A stretch of DNA of 64,000 bases from Candidatus Lachnoclostridium avicola (GCA_019114465.1 DXFM01000026.1:1-64000); one strand, 5' to 3'; shown: positions 52,508 to 61,604, numbered from the stretch's first letter. Made by a program: numbers and translations. The notes: generated by a model from the sequence alone, not told the origin.

Positions 52508-53395
52508 ATGGCAATTTTTGAGGGTGCGGGAGTAGCGCTGATCACCCCGTTCCATGAGGACGGATCGGTCAATTATGAAAAACTGGAGGAGCTGGTGGAA
52601 GAGCAGATTGCCGGCGGCATTGACGCCATTATCGCCTGCGGCACGACGGCGGAGTCCGCCACTCTGGATCACGAGGAGCACAATTCCGTCATTCGCTTTG
52701 TCTGCGAGAGAGTGAAGGGACGGGTGCCGGTGATCGCCGGAACGGGATCCAACTGTACTCAGACGGCGGTGGAGCTCTCTCTGGAGGCGAAGAAATCGGG
52801 GGCGGACGGTCTGCTGTTAGTCTCCCCCTACTACAACAAGGCAACCCAGAAGGGACTGATCGCCCATTTCACTGCGGTGGCCGATGCGGTGGATCTTCCC
52901 ATTCTGCTGTACAATATCCAGAGCCGCACGGGAGTGAACATTGAACCGGCTACCATCGTCCACCTGTGCAGAAACGTGAAGAACATTGTGGGAGTAAAGG
53001 AAGCCAGCGGCAGCATTTCCCAGATCGCCACCATCATGTCCATGGCGGACGGCTGCGTAGATCTGTATTCCGGAAATGACGATCAGATCGTGCCCATCCT
53101 GTCCTTAGGAGGAAAGGGTGTGATCTCCGTGCTGGCCAATGTGGCTCCCGGGCAGACCCATGAGATGTGCCAGGCTTATTTTGAAGGGGATGTGAAGAAG
53201 AGCGCGGCCATGCAGCTGGAGGCGATTCCGCTGATTTCCGCCCTGTTCTGTGAGGTGAACCCCATTCCCGTGAAAGCTGCCCTGAATCTGATGGGGAAAG
53301 AGGTGGGACCTCTCCGTCTTCCTCTCACGGAGATGGAACCGGAGCACCAGGAGAGACTGAAGAGAGAGCTGAAGGCTTACGGCCTTCTGGCATGA
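52508..53395 (+). CDS. dapA: 4-hydroxy-tetrahydrodipicolinate synthase
   Basis: First committed step of lysine and diaminopimelate synthesis, condensing pyruvate with aspartate semialdehyde. The 295-residue TIM barrel has GTTAESATL near residue 43, the SPYYNKATQKG segment with the proton-relay Tyr, and the Schiff-base Lys in VGVKEASGS near 161. AAAGGAGG precedes ATG 52508. It lies behind a lysine riboswitch and is followed closely by dapB. Confidence 0.97.
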   Translation: MAIFEGAGVALITPFHEDGSVNYEKLEELVEEQIAGGIDAIIACGTTAESATLDHEEHNSVIRFVCERVKGRVPVIAGTGSNCTQTAVELSLEAKKSGADGLLLVSPYYNKATQKGLIAHFTAVADAVDLPILLYNIQSRTGVNIEPATIVHLCRNVKNIVGVKEASGSISQIATIMSMADGCVDLYSGNDDQIVPILSLGGKGVISVLANVAPGQTHEMCQAYFEGDVKKSAAMQLEAIPLISALFCEVNPIPVKAALNLMGKEVGPLRLPLTEMEPEHQERLKRELKAYGLLA

Positions 53396-53409
53396 CAGGA
53401 GGATTTCAT

Positions 53410-54165
53410 ATGGTAAAAATTATTATGCACGGCTGCAACGGAGCCATGGGACAGGTAATCTCCTCATTGGCAGAGAAAGATGAGGAGCTGGAGATTGCGG
53501 CGGGAATTGATCTGAATCCGGAACAGAAAAACGGGTATCCCGTGTTCTCTTCCCTGGAGGAATGTACGGTCCAGGCGGACGTGATCGTCGATTTCGCCTC
53601 CGCGAAGGCGGTGGACCATCTGCTGGACTACTGCGGACAGACGGGGATGCCCGTGGTTCTTTGCACCACCGGACTTTCCCAGGAGCAGATCCAAAAAGTG
53701 TCCGAGACCGCAGAGAAGACGGCGGTGCTCCGCTCCGCCAACATGTCTCTGGGCGTCAACCTTCTTCTGAAGATGGTGAAGGAGGCGGCGAAGGTGCTGG
53801 CAGCGGCAGACTTTGACATAGAGATTCTGGAAAAACACCACAACCAGAAGGTGGACGCCCCCAGCGGCACCGCCCTGGCCCTGGCGGATTCCATCAACGA
53901 AGCCATGGACCAGCAGTACCATTACGTGTATGACCGCTCCTCCAGACGGGAGAAGAGGGACAAAAAGGAGATCGGCATTCAGTCCGTGCGGGGCGGATCC
54001 ATCGTGGGCGAGCACGACGTGATCTTTGCCGGCCAGGACGAGGTGATCACCTTCTCCCACACAGCGTATTCCAAGGCGATTTTCGCAAAAGGGGCTCTCT
54101 CAGCAGCCAAATTCCTGAAGGGAAAAGCAGCCGGCCTGTACACCATGGCAGACGTGATCGGATAA
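53410..54165 (+). CDS. dapB: 4-hydroxy-tetrahydrodipicolinate reductase
   Basis: Reduces the DapA product with NAD(P)H. The 251-residue protein has the nucleotide loop GCNGAMGQVI near residue 8 and the signature EKHHNQKVDAPSGTA near 140. ATG 53410 has AGGAGG seven bases upstream; a start at 53392 overlapping the dapA stop is less likely. With dapA it forms the riboswitch-controlled unit; the remaining lysine genes are elsewhere. Confidence 0.96.
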   Translation: MVKIIMHGCNGAMGQVISSLAEKDEELEIAAGIDLNPEQKNGYPVFSSLEECTVQADVIVDFASAKAVDHLLDYCGQTGMPVVLCTTGLSQEQIQKVSETAEKTAVLRSANMSLGVNLLLKMVKEAAKVLAAADFDIEILEKHHNQKVDAPSGTALALADSINEAMDQQYHYVYDRSSRREKRDKKEIGIQSVRGGSIVGEHDVIFAGQDEVITFSHTAYSKAIFAKGALSAAKFLKGKAAGLYTMADVIG

Positions 54166-54223
54166 TAATTTCATCTGGAAATATTTTCCTCGGGAGCCTG
54201 AAAATGCCCCGCGGAATATTCTC

Positions 54224-54270
54224 ACATGCTCCTGCACATACTAACGAAAACAGGTGTGAAAGGAGCATGT
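54224..54270 (+). promoter_or_regulatory. Inverted repeat that can sequester the lipoprotein ribosome binding site
   Basis: ACATGCTCCT (54224-54233) and AGGAGCATGT (54261-54270) are perfect 10-base inverted arms around 27 bases. The 3' arm contains the AGGAG site of the gene starting at 54274, so folding would block translation. A separate imperfect stem with AATATT arms lies just upstream (54180-54220). Confidence 0.6.
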
Positions 54271-54273
54271 ATT

Positions 54274-54549
54274 ATGAAAAAATTAAAAGTTTATACCCTG
54301 TCATTTCTGCTGGCTCTGGTCATCGCCATGATGACAGCCTGCGGCAGTTCGGACAATAACGCCACCTCCTCAGAGTCCACGGCCCAGACCACAGCCGGCG
54401 GCACGGAAACCTCCCGCTCCGGGGACAATAACCCGAAGGAGAGCACCGGCGTCATCGACGGGATGATGGACGATGTGGAGGACGGCGTGGAGGGCGCCGT
54501 GGACGGAATGACAGGAAATAAAGAAAGCGGCTCTTCCGAGAGCCGGTAG
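54274..54549 (+). CDS. Small lipoprotein
   Basis: Protein of 91 residues. It has a basic N-terminus (MKKLK), a hydrophobic segment and a lipobox-like MTAC with the lipidated Cys near residue 23. The remainder is low-complexity, Ser/Thr/Gly- and Asp-rich, with repeats of GMMDDVEDGVEGAVDGM-like character. It is probably anchored on the outer face of the membrane. No family is recognised. ATG 54274 is chosen for AAAGGAGC upstream; its ribosome site lies in an inverted repeat. A terminator follows. Confidence 0.8.
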   Translation: MKKLKVYTLSFLLALVIAMMTACGSSDNNATSSESTAQTTAGGTETSRSGDNNPKESTGVIDGMMDDVEDGVEGAVDGMTGNKESGSSESR

Positions 54550-54597
54550 CGGGTAAAACAGCATGAGGCGAAGTTTCTGCCCGTCAGCAAAGGAGAG

Positions 54598-54625
54598 GAG
54601 TCCGGATCTGTTCCGGGCTCTTTTT
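54598..54625 (+). terminator. Terminator after the lipoprotein gene
   Basis: GAGTCCGGA (from 54598) pairs imperfectly with TTCCGGGCTC, followed by TTTTT. Confidence 0.8.
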
Positions 54626-54629
54626 CTGC

Positions 54630-54658
54630 TTGCAAAAGAGAGAGAAAAGAGATACACT
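54630..54658 (+). promoter_or_regulatory. Promoter of the secreted protein gene
   Basis: TTGCAA (54630-54635), a 17-base purine-rich spacer and TACACT (54653-54658), immediately after the previous terminator. Confidence 0.7.
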
Positions 54659-54698
54659 GGTTACATACTGCAGGTTTGATCCAGAGAGGAGGATTTGA

Positions 54699-55463
54699 AT
54701 GAGAAAACAGTGGCTGAGAGCCGGCGCTCTGGCGGTCTGTCTGGCTTTTTCGGTTCCCGCTGCCGCCTATGCCCGGGAGGAAGGGCAGGCGTCCGGGGAG
54801 GAACAGGAGGCCGGGCTGAGAGCTGCCATGGACCGCACGGCCGGGCTGACCTCCTTTGACTGGAGCGGAGATGTCTCCGCCCGCTATTCCATCCGGGGAC
54901 TCACCATGACCGTGGGTCAGCAGACCCGTTTTCAGGCGTCCCAGGCCGGGACAGCGGATATGACGGCCCTGCGCCGGGATGTGGTTTCCGCCCTGGGGGC
55001 GGAGGAGGAGACGGTCTCCTTCTATACGGGAGGCTGCTACTACGGGGAGGACTATGGGTTTCCCATGAAAAACCAGATGGATCCGGACGCGGCTCTGAGC
55101 GCCATGAACGGCTTTTTCCTCACTAGAATGGGCGGCGGACTGTGTGACGTTCTGGCGGCGGATTTTTCTGCGCCGGCGGTGACGGAGGAGGGAGAGTACG
55201 CGGTGTACACCTATGTGGCGGACGCCGGGCTTCTGGCGGAATTGTCCGCGGAGGAGGAAGAGCAGTACTCCGTATTTGCTCTGCAGTTTTATGTAAGTCC
55301 TGACGGGTATGTGAGCCGGGAGAAGATGGAGGTCCGCTTCAGCGGAACGGAGGGCGATCAGCCCTATGAGCTGATCACCTACATTGACAACCGGATCAAC
55401 AGTTCCGGTGAGGAAGTGTCCATTTCTCTGCCGTCCACAGATGGCTACAGAGAGTGGAACTAA
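54699..55463 (+). CDS. Secreted protein of unknown function
   Basis: Protein of 254 residues with a clear signal peptide (MRKQWLRAGALAVCLAFSV, likely cleaved after AAAYA near residue 25). The mature part has alternating hydrophobic strands and sequences such as SYTVY-like repeats of beta structure. Its general plan resembles the LppX/LprG-like or DUF6612-type secreted proteins of Firmicutes, but I do not recognise a firm motif. AGAGGAGG precedes ATG 54699. It has its own promoter, so it may be independent of the dap genes. Confidence 0.75.
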   Translation: MRKQWLRAGALAVCLAFSVPAAAYAREEGQASGEEQEAGLRAAMDRTAGLTSFDWSGDVSARYSIRGLTMTVGQQTRFQASQAGTADMTALRRDVVSALGAEEETVSFYTGGCYYGEDYGFPMKNQMDPDAALSAMNGFFLTRMGGGLCDVLAADFSAPAVTEEGEYAVYTYVADAGLLAELSAEEEEQYSVFALQFYVSPDGYVSREKMEVRFSGTEGDQPYELITYIDNRINSSGEEVSISLPSTDGYREWN

Positions 55464-55522
55464 AGAGAATCTGGTTCAGTATTAACACTGAAAATAGAGG
55501 CAGAAAAGGAGAAACAAAAGTC

Positions 55523-56629
55523 ATGAATGAGAAGAGACTGCTGGACACATTTTTTGAATATGTGCAGATCAACAGCGAGACGAGAAATGAGAGAGAGATG
55601 TGCGAGCGGGTGAAGAAGGATCTGGAGGATCTGGGCCTGCGGGTGGATGTGGATGAGATCGGCGAGAAGTTTGGCTCCAACGGATTTAACGTATACGGAT
55701 ATCTGGACGGAGATCCGTCTCTGGATCCCATTATCCTCAGTGCCCATCTGGACACGGTGGTTCCCGGCTACGCCATCAAGCCCTACGTAAAGGACGGGCG
55801 GATCTACAGCGAGACGGACACCATGATCCTGGCTGCGGACGACAAGGCCGGAGTGAGCGCCATCGTGGAGGCAGTGCGCACGGTGAAGGAGCAGAACATC
55901 AAGACCCGTCCGGTGGAAATTTTCTTCTCCATCGGCGAGGAGTGCGGCCTTCACGGGGCAAAGAACGCGGACTATTCCAAGTTAAAGGGAAAGATGGCCG
56001 TGGTATTTGACATGGCGGGAGAGATCGGCACCACCTGCTACACCTGCCCCGGCCAGGTGAACTTTGAGTTTGAGGTCTTCGGAAAGACTGCCCATGCCGG
56101 ACTGGAGCCGGAGGCGGGCGTGAGCGCCATCATGGCGGCCGCGGAGGGCGTGGCAAACATGAAGCTGCTGCGGATCGACGAGGAGACCACTGCCAATATC
56201 GGAACCTTCAAGGCAGAAGGCCCCACCAACATTGTGAGCAACTACGCCAAGGTGGTGGCGGAGGCCAGGAGCACGGATCTGGCGAAGCTGGAGAAGCAGG
56301 AGCATGACATGGTTCAGGCCATGCAGGACGCCTGCGACCGTCACGGGGCAGAGTTAAAGTACACCACCTCCCGTTCCTACAATCCCTACAAGGTAACTCC
56401 CGAGGATAAGGTGTGCCAGCTTCTGGAGAAGGGATATAAGGCTCTGGGCTGCGACATTCACTATGTGCGCTCCGGCGGCGGCTGCGACAGCAATATCCAC
56501 AATGAGCACGGAATTCAGTCTGTTGGAATCGGAATCGGCATGGAGAAGGCCCATACAGGCCAGGAGAATATCCCGGTGGAGCAGTTAAATAAGACGGCTC
56601 TTCTGGTACTTGAGCTGATGAAGGCCTGA
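55523..56629 (+). CDS. M20-family peptidase (PepT-like)
   Basis: Cytoplasmic zinc aminopeptidase of 368 residues, probably removing N-terminal residues from tri- or dipeptides. Metal and catalytic residues are visible: SAHLDTVVPG, AADDKAG, the catalytic Glu pair in GEECGLHG, VFDMAG, and the terminal His in EKAHTGQENI. A dimerisation domain sits between about 180 and 290. ATG 55523 has AAAAGGAGA upstream and gives the expected MNEKRLLDTFFEYV start. It resembles the PepT-like subfamily more than classic PepT in length. Confidence 0.92.
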   Translation: MNEKRLLDTFFEYVQINSETRNEREMCERVKKDLEDLGLRVDVDEIGEKFGSNGFNVYGYLDGDPSLDPIILSAHLDTVVPGYAIKPYVKDGRIYSETDTMILAADDKAGVSAIVEAVRTVKEQNIKTRPVEIFFSIGEECGLHGAKNADYSKLKGKMAVVFDMAGEIGTTCYTCPGQVNFEFEVFGKTAHAGLEPEAGVSAIMAAAEGVANMKLLRIDEETTANIGTFKAEGPTNIVSNYAKVVAEARSTDLAKLEKQEHDMVQAMQDACDRHGAELKYTTSRSYNPYKVTPEDKVCQLLEKGYKALGCDIHYVRSGGGCDSNIHNEHGIQSVGIGIGMEKAHTGQENIPVEQLNKTALLVLELMKA

Positions 56630-56683
56630 GTGACAGCCTGAAACATACAGGGGATTGCGTCCTTGGAGAAGAAGGGGGCGCAG

Positions 56684-56995
56684 ATGTATAAAACAAGACA
56701 GAAGAAGCCCTGGAGAAGGATTCCGGGGCGGAAAAAGAGGCGGCGGACTGTTCCTGTCCGCCGCCTCTTTCTGGCTCTGCTGCTAGGGGAACTTCTGTGG
56801 CTGGGCAGGGAACGGGGCGACGGCCTCGCAGCCCGGTGGGAGGCCTCCGGCGTGGAAAAGCTTCCGGCTGAAGCAGCCGGCGGCCGGGAAGAGGACGGAA
56901 AGCCGGGCTGGCCGGCCAGGTGGCTGGGCTTCGGCGTGGATCTGAGAGAGGGAAAAATTTATTTTTTCCGGAGAGAAGAGCAGGTTGTGAAGTGA
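56684..56995 (+). CDS. Small Arg-rich membrane protein, hypothetical
   Basis: Open frame of 103 residues with AAGGGGG before ATG 56684. The N-terminus is very basic (KKPWRRIPGRKKRRRT), followed by a single hydrophobic segment (LFLALLLGELLWLG) and a hydrophilic tail. No family is recognised. A perfect 15-bp hairpin (56734-56770) lies within the reading frame, which raises the chance that this is a terminator region with a chance frame. Coding status is uncertain. Confidence 0.5.
   Translation: MYKTRQKKPWRRIPGRKKRRRTVPVRRLFLALLLGELLWLGRERGDGLAARWEASGVEKLPAEAAGGREEDGKPGWPARWLGFGVDLREGKIYFFRREEQVVK
56734..56770. terminator. Perfect 15-bp inverted repeat after the M20 peptidase gene
   Basis: AAAGAGGCGGCGGAC (56734-56748) and GTCCGCCGCCTCTTT (56756-56770) are exact inverted arms with a seven-base loop. 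The minus-strand side is followed by TTTTT, the plus side by a short T stretch. It could terminate the peptidase transcript, yet it falls inside the hypothetical frame 56684-56995. Confidence 0.6.
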
Positions 56996-57036
56996 ACATC
57001 ATAGAGATTCATTAGCAGATTTAATGACTGAAAAAC

Positions 57037-57065
57037 TTGCATTCAAAAGCACACAGCATTATAAT
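57037..57065 (+). promoter_or_regulatory. Promoter of purC-purB
   Basis: TTGCAT (57037-57042), a 17-base spacer and TATAAT (57060-57065), about 70 bases before purC. No purine riboswitch is visible in the short leader. Confidence 0.8.
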
Positions 57066-57137
57066 TTCTACTGAAACATATGCTTTTTATATTTGCAACT
57101 TATAAATCTTAGAAAAGGAAAAGGACAGGTGGTACCC

Positions 57138-57845
57138 ATGGAGAAAAAGGAATTACTGTACGAGGGAAAAGCAAAAAAGGTTTTCGCGACGGAGGATCCG
57201 GACGTTTTAATCGTGGATTACAAGGACGATGCGACGGCGTTTAACGGACTGAAGAAGGGGACCATCGTTGGGAAAGGCGCCATCAACAACCGCATGACCA
57301 ACCATATTTTCAAGATTTTGGAGACGAAAGGAGTTCCCACCCATTATATTGAGGAGCTGAGCGACCGGGAGACGGCGGTAAAGAAGGTGGAGATCGTTCC
57401 CCTTGAGGTGATCATCCGCAATTTCTCCGCAGGAAGCTTTGCCAAGAAGATGGGCATGGAAGAGGGAATCAAATTTAAACAGCCCACTCTGGAGTTCAGC
57501 TACAAGAACGACGATCTGGGCGATCCCTTCATTAACAAGTACTATGCTCTGGCTCTGGATCTGGCCACGGAGGAGGAGATCAATACCATTGAGAAGTACG
57601 CGTTTATCGTCAACGACGTGATGAGAGAGTACTTTGACAGCCTTGGCATCGAGCTCATCGACTTCAAGATCGAGTTCGGCCGGTACCATGGACAGATTAT
57701 CCTGGCGGACGAGGTGTCCCCCGATACCTGCCGCCTGTGGGATAAGGAAACCCATGAGAAGCTGGACAAGGACCGCTTCCGCAGAGACCTGGGAAATGTG
57801 GAGGACGCTTATCAGGAAGTGTTCCGCCGTCTTGGAATTCACTGA
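57138..57845 (+). CDS. purC: SAICAR synthetase
   Basis: Ligates aspartate to CAIR with ATP in purine synthesis. The 235-residue protein has the [14 protein letters not shown] opening, [16 protein letters not shown] near residue 95, and [10 protein letters not shown] with the [12 protein letters not shown] signature. ATG 57138 gives the family start; an earlier frame extension overlaps the promoter. purB follows after 18 bases, an operon seen in many Clostridia. Confidence 0.97.
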   Translation: MEKKELLYEGKAKKVFATEDPDVLIVDYKDDATAFNGLKKGTIVGKGAINNRMTNHIFKILETKGVPTHYIEELSDRETAVKKVEIVPLEVIIRNFSAGSFAKKMGMEEGIKFKQPTLEFSYKNDDLGDPFINKYYALALDLATEEEINTIEKYAFIVNDVMREYFDSLGIELIDFKIEFGRYHGQIILADEVSPDTCRLWDKETHEKLDKDRFRRDLGNVEDAYQEVFRRLGIH

Positions 57846-57863
57846 CAGGAAAATGAGGATATT

Positions 57864-59294
57864 ATGAACGACAGATATGTAAGCCCGCTTTCAGAGCGGT
57901 ACGCAAGCAAGGAAATGCAGTATATTTTTTCTCCGGATATGAAGTTTAAGACCTGGCGGAAGCTGTGGATCGCCCTGGCGGAGACAGAAAAGGAGCTGGG
58001 ACTTCCCATCACGGAGGAACAGATCGAGGAGCTGAAAGCCCACGCGGAGGACATTAACTACGACGTGGCGAAGGAGCGGGAGCGGGTGGTGCGCCATGAC
58101 GTGATGAGCCACGTCTACGCCTACGGCCAGCAGTGCCCGAAGGCAAAGGGCATCATCCATCTGGGCGCCACCTCCTGCTACGTGGGAGACAACACAGACA
58201 TCATCATTATGAGAGAGGCCCTCCGTCTGGTGCGGAAAAAGCTGATCAATGTCATGGCGGAGCTGGCGAAGTTTGCGGATGAGTGGAAGAATCAGCCCAC
58301 CCTGGCTTTCACCCATTTCCAGCCGGCTCAGCCCACCACTGTGGGCAAGCGGGCCACCCTGTGGCTTCACGATCTCTGCCTGGATCTGGAGGATCTGGAC
58401 TATGTGCTGGGCTCTTTAAAGCTGCTGGGTTCCAAGGGAACTACCGGCACCCAGGCCAGCTTTCTGGAGCTGTTTGACGGGGATCACGAGAAATGCCGGA
58501 AGGCGGACGCCATGATCGCGGAAAAGATGGGATTTTCCCAGTGCTATCCCGTATCCGGCCAGACCTATTCCCGGAAAGTGGATACCCGGGTGTTAAACGT
58601 GCTGGCAGGCATCGCCCAGAGCGCCCACAAGTTTACCAACGACATCCGTCTCCTCCAGCACTTGAAAGAAGTGGAGGAGCCCTTTGAGAAGAACCAGATC
58701 GGCTCTTCCGCCATGGCCTACAAGAGGAATCCCATGAGAAGCGAGCGGATTGCCTCCCTCTCCAACTACGTGATGTCCGACGTGATCAACCCCATGCTGG
58801 TGGCCTCCACCCAGTGGTTTGAGCGGACCCTGGATGACTCCGCCAACAAGCGTCTGAGCATCCCGGAGGGATTTCTGGCAGTGGACGGCATCCTGGATCT
58901 CTATTTAAACGTGGTGGACGGACTGGTGGTGTATCCGAAGGTGATCGAAAAGCACCTGATGGCGGAGCTGCCCTTTATGGCCACGGAGAACATTATGATG
59001 GATGCGGTGAAGGCCGGCGGAGACCGCCAGGAACTTCATGAGAAGATCCGCACCCTGTCCATGGAGGCGGGAAGAAATGTGAAGGAGAAAGGCCAGGAGA
59101 ACAACCTCCTGGAGCTGATCGCCGCAGACCCGGCCTTCGGCCTTTCCCTGGAAGATCTGAAGAAGTCCATGGATCCCTCCCGCTATGTGGGACGGGCTCC
59201 CAGACAGGTGGACGAATTCCTCGCCGAGGTGGTGAACCCCATTCTGGACGCCAACCGGGACGTGCTGGGAATGAAAGCGGAGATCAACGTGTAA
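57864..59294 (+). CDS. purB: Adenylosuccinate lyase
   Basis: Cleaves SAICAR and adenylosuccinate, releasing fumarate. The 476-residue protein belongs to the fumarase/aspartase superfamily, with [15 protein letters not shown], the catalytic His region [12 protein letters not shown], and the mobile-loop signature [15 protein letters not shown]. It is co-transcribed with purC and followed by a terminator. Confidence 0.97.
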   Translation: MNDRYVSPLSERYASKEMQYIFSPDMKFKTWRKLWIALAETEKELGLPITEEQIEELKAHAEDINYDVAKERERVVRHDVMSHVYAYGQQCPKAKGIIHLGATSCYVGDNTDIIIMREALRLVRKKLINVMAELAKFADEWKNQPTLAFTHFQPAQPTTVGKRATLWLHDLCLDLEDLDYVLGSLKLLGSKGTTGTQASFLELFDGDHEKCRKADAMIAEKMGFSQCYPVSGQTYSRKVDTRVLNVLAGIAQSAHKFTNDIRLLQHLKEVEEPFEKNQIGSSAMAYKRNPMRSERIASLSNYVMSDVINPMLVASTQWFERTLDDSANKRLSIPEGFLAVDGILDLYLNVVDGLVVYPKVIEKHLMAELPFMATENIMMDAVKAGGDRQELHEKIRTLSMEAGRNVKEKGQENNLLELIAADPAFGLSLEDLKKSMDPSRYVGRAPRQVDEFLAEVVNPILDANRDVLGMKAEINV

Positions 59295-59330
59295 AAATAG
59301 GGGTACAGCCCCGGAATATTCATGATTTTC

Positions 59331-59359
59331 AGGCACAGGAGAATTTCCTGTGCCTTTTT
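59331..59359 (+). terminator. Terminator of purC-purB
   Basis: AGGCACAGGA (59331-59340) pairs perfectly with TCCTGTGCCT (59346-59355), followed by TTTT. Confidence 0.93.
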
Positions 59360-59392
59360 GCGGTACAGGTCCGGCGGCCGGCTTTCTGAAAC

Positions 59393-59421
59393 TTGCGCAC
59401 AGTGCCGTGTCATGGTATGAT
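59393..59421 (+). promoter_or_regulatory. Promoter of the second LysR gene
   Basis: TTGCGC (59393-59398), a 17-base spacer and TATGAT (59416-59421), just before the AAGGAGAAGG ribosome site. Confidence 0.65.
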
Positions 59422-59442
59422 GGAGAAAAAACAAGGAGAAGG

Positions 59443-60339
59443 ATGAACGTGGAACTTCGCACACTTCGCTATTTTCTGGCGGCGGCGCAGGAAGAAAATA
59501 TTACCAGGGCGGCAGATATTCTGCATATCACCCAGCCCACCTTGAGCCGCCAGATTATGGATCTGGAAAGAGAACTGGGAACGACTTTAATGAAGCGGGG
59601 AAAGAACGGCCTGACCCTGACAGACGACGGCATCTTTTTCCGTCAGCGGGCAGAAGAGATTGTGGAGCTGGCCGACCGGCTGGAGCAGTCCTTTGTGGAG
59701 AGGAACGGGGAAGTGAGCGGAATCGTTTCCATCGGCGCCACGGAGTCTGTGGGGAGCCGTCTGCTGGCCCGGTTTATCACGAAATTTTCTGAAAAATATC
59801 CCCGGATCCAATATCACCTGTACAACGAAATGGCGGATTATATCAAAGACCGGATGGACAAGGGGCTGATCGATGTGGGACTGCTGCTGGAACCTGTGGA
59901 TACGGATAAATACGACTACATCCGTCTGTCCCAGAAAGAAACATGGGGAGTTCTCATGCGGGAGGATCATCCCCTGGCTGAACAGGAATTTATCACTCTG
60001 GATGAAATCACCAAATATCCCCTGATCTTTCCCTTGCGGGAGAGGGTTCGGGCGGAGATTCTCAACTGGCTGAAGTGCGAGGAGAAGGATCTTAACATTC
60101 TCCTCAGCTATACCCTTCTCTCCAACGCGGTACTTCTGGTGGAAGAGGGGCTGGGATGCGCGTTCTGTCTGGACGGGGCCCTGGCCATTCACAGCAGCCC
60201 TCACCTGCGGTTTATCCCCATCAGACCGGAGCACGCCACCCGGAGCGTACTGGTCTGGAAGAAAAACCACCTGTTTTCACCGGCTACCTCCCTGTTTATT
60301 CAGGAAATCAATCTGCTGCGTGCCAGCATGGAAGAGTGA
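59443..60339 (+). CDS. LysR-family regulator
   Basis: Regulator of 298 residues: helix-turn-helix ENITRAADILHITQPTLSRQ near residues 18-37, then an effector-binding domain with VSIGATESVGSRLLARF near 97. ATG 59443 gives the conserved VELRTLRYFLAAA start. No intact neighbouring target is obvious; the region downstream is full of gene remnants, and the nearest intact gene is the aldo/keto reductase 1.6 kb away. Confidence 0.92.
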   Translation: MNVELRTLRYFLAAAQEENITRAADILHITQPTLSRQIMDLERELGTTLMKRGKNGLTLTDDGIFFRQRAEEIVELADRLEQSFVERNGEVSGIVSIGATESVGSRLLARFITKFSEKYPRIQYHLYNEMADYIKDRMDKGLIDVGLLLEPVDTDKYDYIRLSQKETWGVLMREDHPLAEQEFITLDEITKYPLIFPLRERVRAEILNWLKCEEKDLNILLSYTLLSNAVLLVEEGLGCAFCLDGALAIHSSPHLRFIPIRPEHATRSVLVWKKNHLFSPATSLFIQEINLLRASMEE

Positions 60340-60498
60340 GCGGGAGAAGGGGGAGTACGGCATCAGCGGCCTCTGCGCGGACCTCGAACAGTAATGGACA
60401 ATCAGAAGAGGGGAGGAGACGCATATACAGCTGAACAGGGCATGACCTACCGGCAGGCGGCCATGCCCTGTCTGAGCGGTTCCCCTAATAAACAAGGG

Positions 60499-60664
60499 TT
60501 ACCAGCGATTCATGTTTTTTTCAAATTTGCTTATGTATGCTTCTTTAAGTTCCTCATCACTGATTCCATAGTAAGTCCCCGTCTTCAAGTGACTTAATGT
60601 CTCCATTTTTCTTAATAATATCTACAACTTCGCCGATCTCACCAATCATCCACAACAATTTATG
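60499..60664 (-). pseudogene. Remnant of a MazG-like nucleotide pyrophosphohydrolase
   Basis: The minus strand reads KLLWMIGEIGEVVDIIKKNG in one frame and YGISDEELKEAYISKFEKNM in the next, ending at TAA (60501-60499). These are the conserved E-x-x-E helix and C-terminal tail of MazG-like proteins; the middle is missing. There is no start region. An inverted repeat (CAGGGCATG/CATGCCCTG) lies nearby at about 60437-60480. Confidence 0.65.
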
Positions 60665-60696
60665 TTTGCCGGCTTCAGGGCAGAAGGAAGGATGCC

Positions 60697-61074
60697 TTAC
60701 GGGGCATATTCTTTTCTCAGCATTTCAATATAATTGCGGATATATTCCTCATAGTTCCGGTCGTTCCAGATATTGAGAGAAGTACGGATGGCGCTTTCTA
60801 CCCCATAATAGGTAAAGAAATAAGAATCGGTAATCGTTCTTGGATCCGTGGAATCCGCCAGCTCATGTCGGTTGACCGCCCGCTGAACGGCGCTGGTGAT
60901 CAGATCAATGAGACGGAGAGTGAAGAGACGGGCCTTTTCAAAGGCTTCCGGAACTTCCTGCTTTTGCAGAACCAGATCACTTTCCAGAATTCCATTCTGA
61001 TTGGCTACAACGTCGACGAAAAAGAGAAGACCGTCGTGCAGATTTTCCAGAAATGTGCACATCACCTCAGTCAA
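60697..61074 (-). pseudogene. C-terminal fragment of a TetR-like regulator
   Basis: About 125 residues of all-helical sequence ending IEMLRKEYAP resemble the ligand-binding part of TetR/AcrR regulators. The N-terminal helix-turn-helix is absent: upstream of 61074 the sequence turns into a relic of a dehydrogenase on the opposite strand. Only a TTG could start it. It is therefore probably a 5'-truncated gene. Confidence 0.6.
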
Positions 61075-61249
61075 TGCCCATTCTCCGGCGACTTATGACA
61101 GGGCGTTCAAATTCCTGCAGCAGTATGACAGGTATCCGTTCCACGAACTGATTACTCATAAGTTCCATGATTTAAGTGATTTTTTGCCGCATATTAAAAA
61201 AATGACCCAGCCGGATTATCTGAAGGCTGTCATGATAAGAAATGAATAA
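61061..61249 (+). pseudogene. C-terminal remnant of a zinc-type alcohol dehydrogenase
   Basis: The plus strand reads NAHSPATYDRAFKFLQQYDR, then YPFHELITHKF and YLKAVMIRNE before a TAA. This matches the last 50-60 residues of medium-chain dehydrogenases (substrate-binding tail, LITHRF-like motif). The rest of the gene is gone. It abuts the TetR fragment, so a deletion joined them. Confidence 0.65.
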
Positions 61250-61303
61250 GCAATAAGTAAAGGAAAACGATTTTACAGCTGCATGTAAATCCGTGAAGAG
61301 AGG

Positions 61304-61366
61304 GAACCGTCCCAACAGGAGTCCAGGACATGGAGAAGTCCGGATTCTGTGGGACGGTTCTTTTTT
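61304..61366 (+). terminator. Terminator after the dehydrogenase remnant
   Basis: GAACCGTCCC (61304-61313) pairs perfectly with GGGACGGTTC (61351-61360), with further internal pairing (CAG/CTG), and is followed by TTTTTT. Confidence 0.88.
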
Positions 61367-61415
61367 GTGCACAAGTCATACAAAAAAAGCATTGAGAAAG
61401 ATAAAATATAGGCAT

Positions 61416-61444
61416 TAGACATTGAATCCAGGCTGACTTATAAT
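61416..61444 (+). promoter_or_regulatory. Promoter before the flavoprotein remnants
   Basis: TAGACA (61416-61421), a 17-base spacer and TATAAT (61439-61444). It could drive the intact aldo/keto reductase through the two truncated genes. Confidence 0.65.
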
Positions 61445-61474
61445 GATATCAGAAATCCAGAGGAGGCGAAAACA

Positions 61475-61579
61475 ATGAGAATCGCTGTACTGGAGGACAG
61501 TCCCAATAAGAATGGCTCCACGATCTGCCATTCTCCGGTTTTCCAGCAGGCCTGCGGCCTGAGAAACCGGTGGAGATAA
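61475..61579 (+). pseudogene. N-terminal stub of an NAD(P)H/FMN flavoprotein
   Basis: A good ribosome site (GAGGAGG) and ATG open a 34-codon frame. Its first 16 residues, MRIAVLEDSPNKNGST, match the FMN phosphate-binding start of NADPH-dependent FMN reductases and iron-sulfur flavoproteins. The sequence then degrades into an unrelated tail and stops. The rest of the gene is lost. Confidence 0.65.
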
Positions 61580-61604
61580 AATTTGGCCAGGGAGAGAGTT
61601 CAGA

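Noticed and set aside
57001-57137. Purine riboswitch before purC
   Set aside because: The leader after the predicted start is about 65 bases and lacks the conserved purine aptamer core and a terminator.
60394-60597. Plus-strand frame of 67 codons after the LysR gene
   Set aside because: It overlaps the MazG-like remnant on the other strand and resembles nothing.
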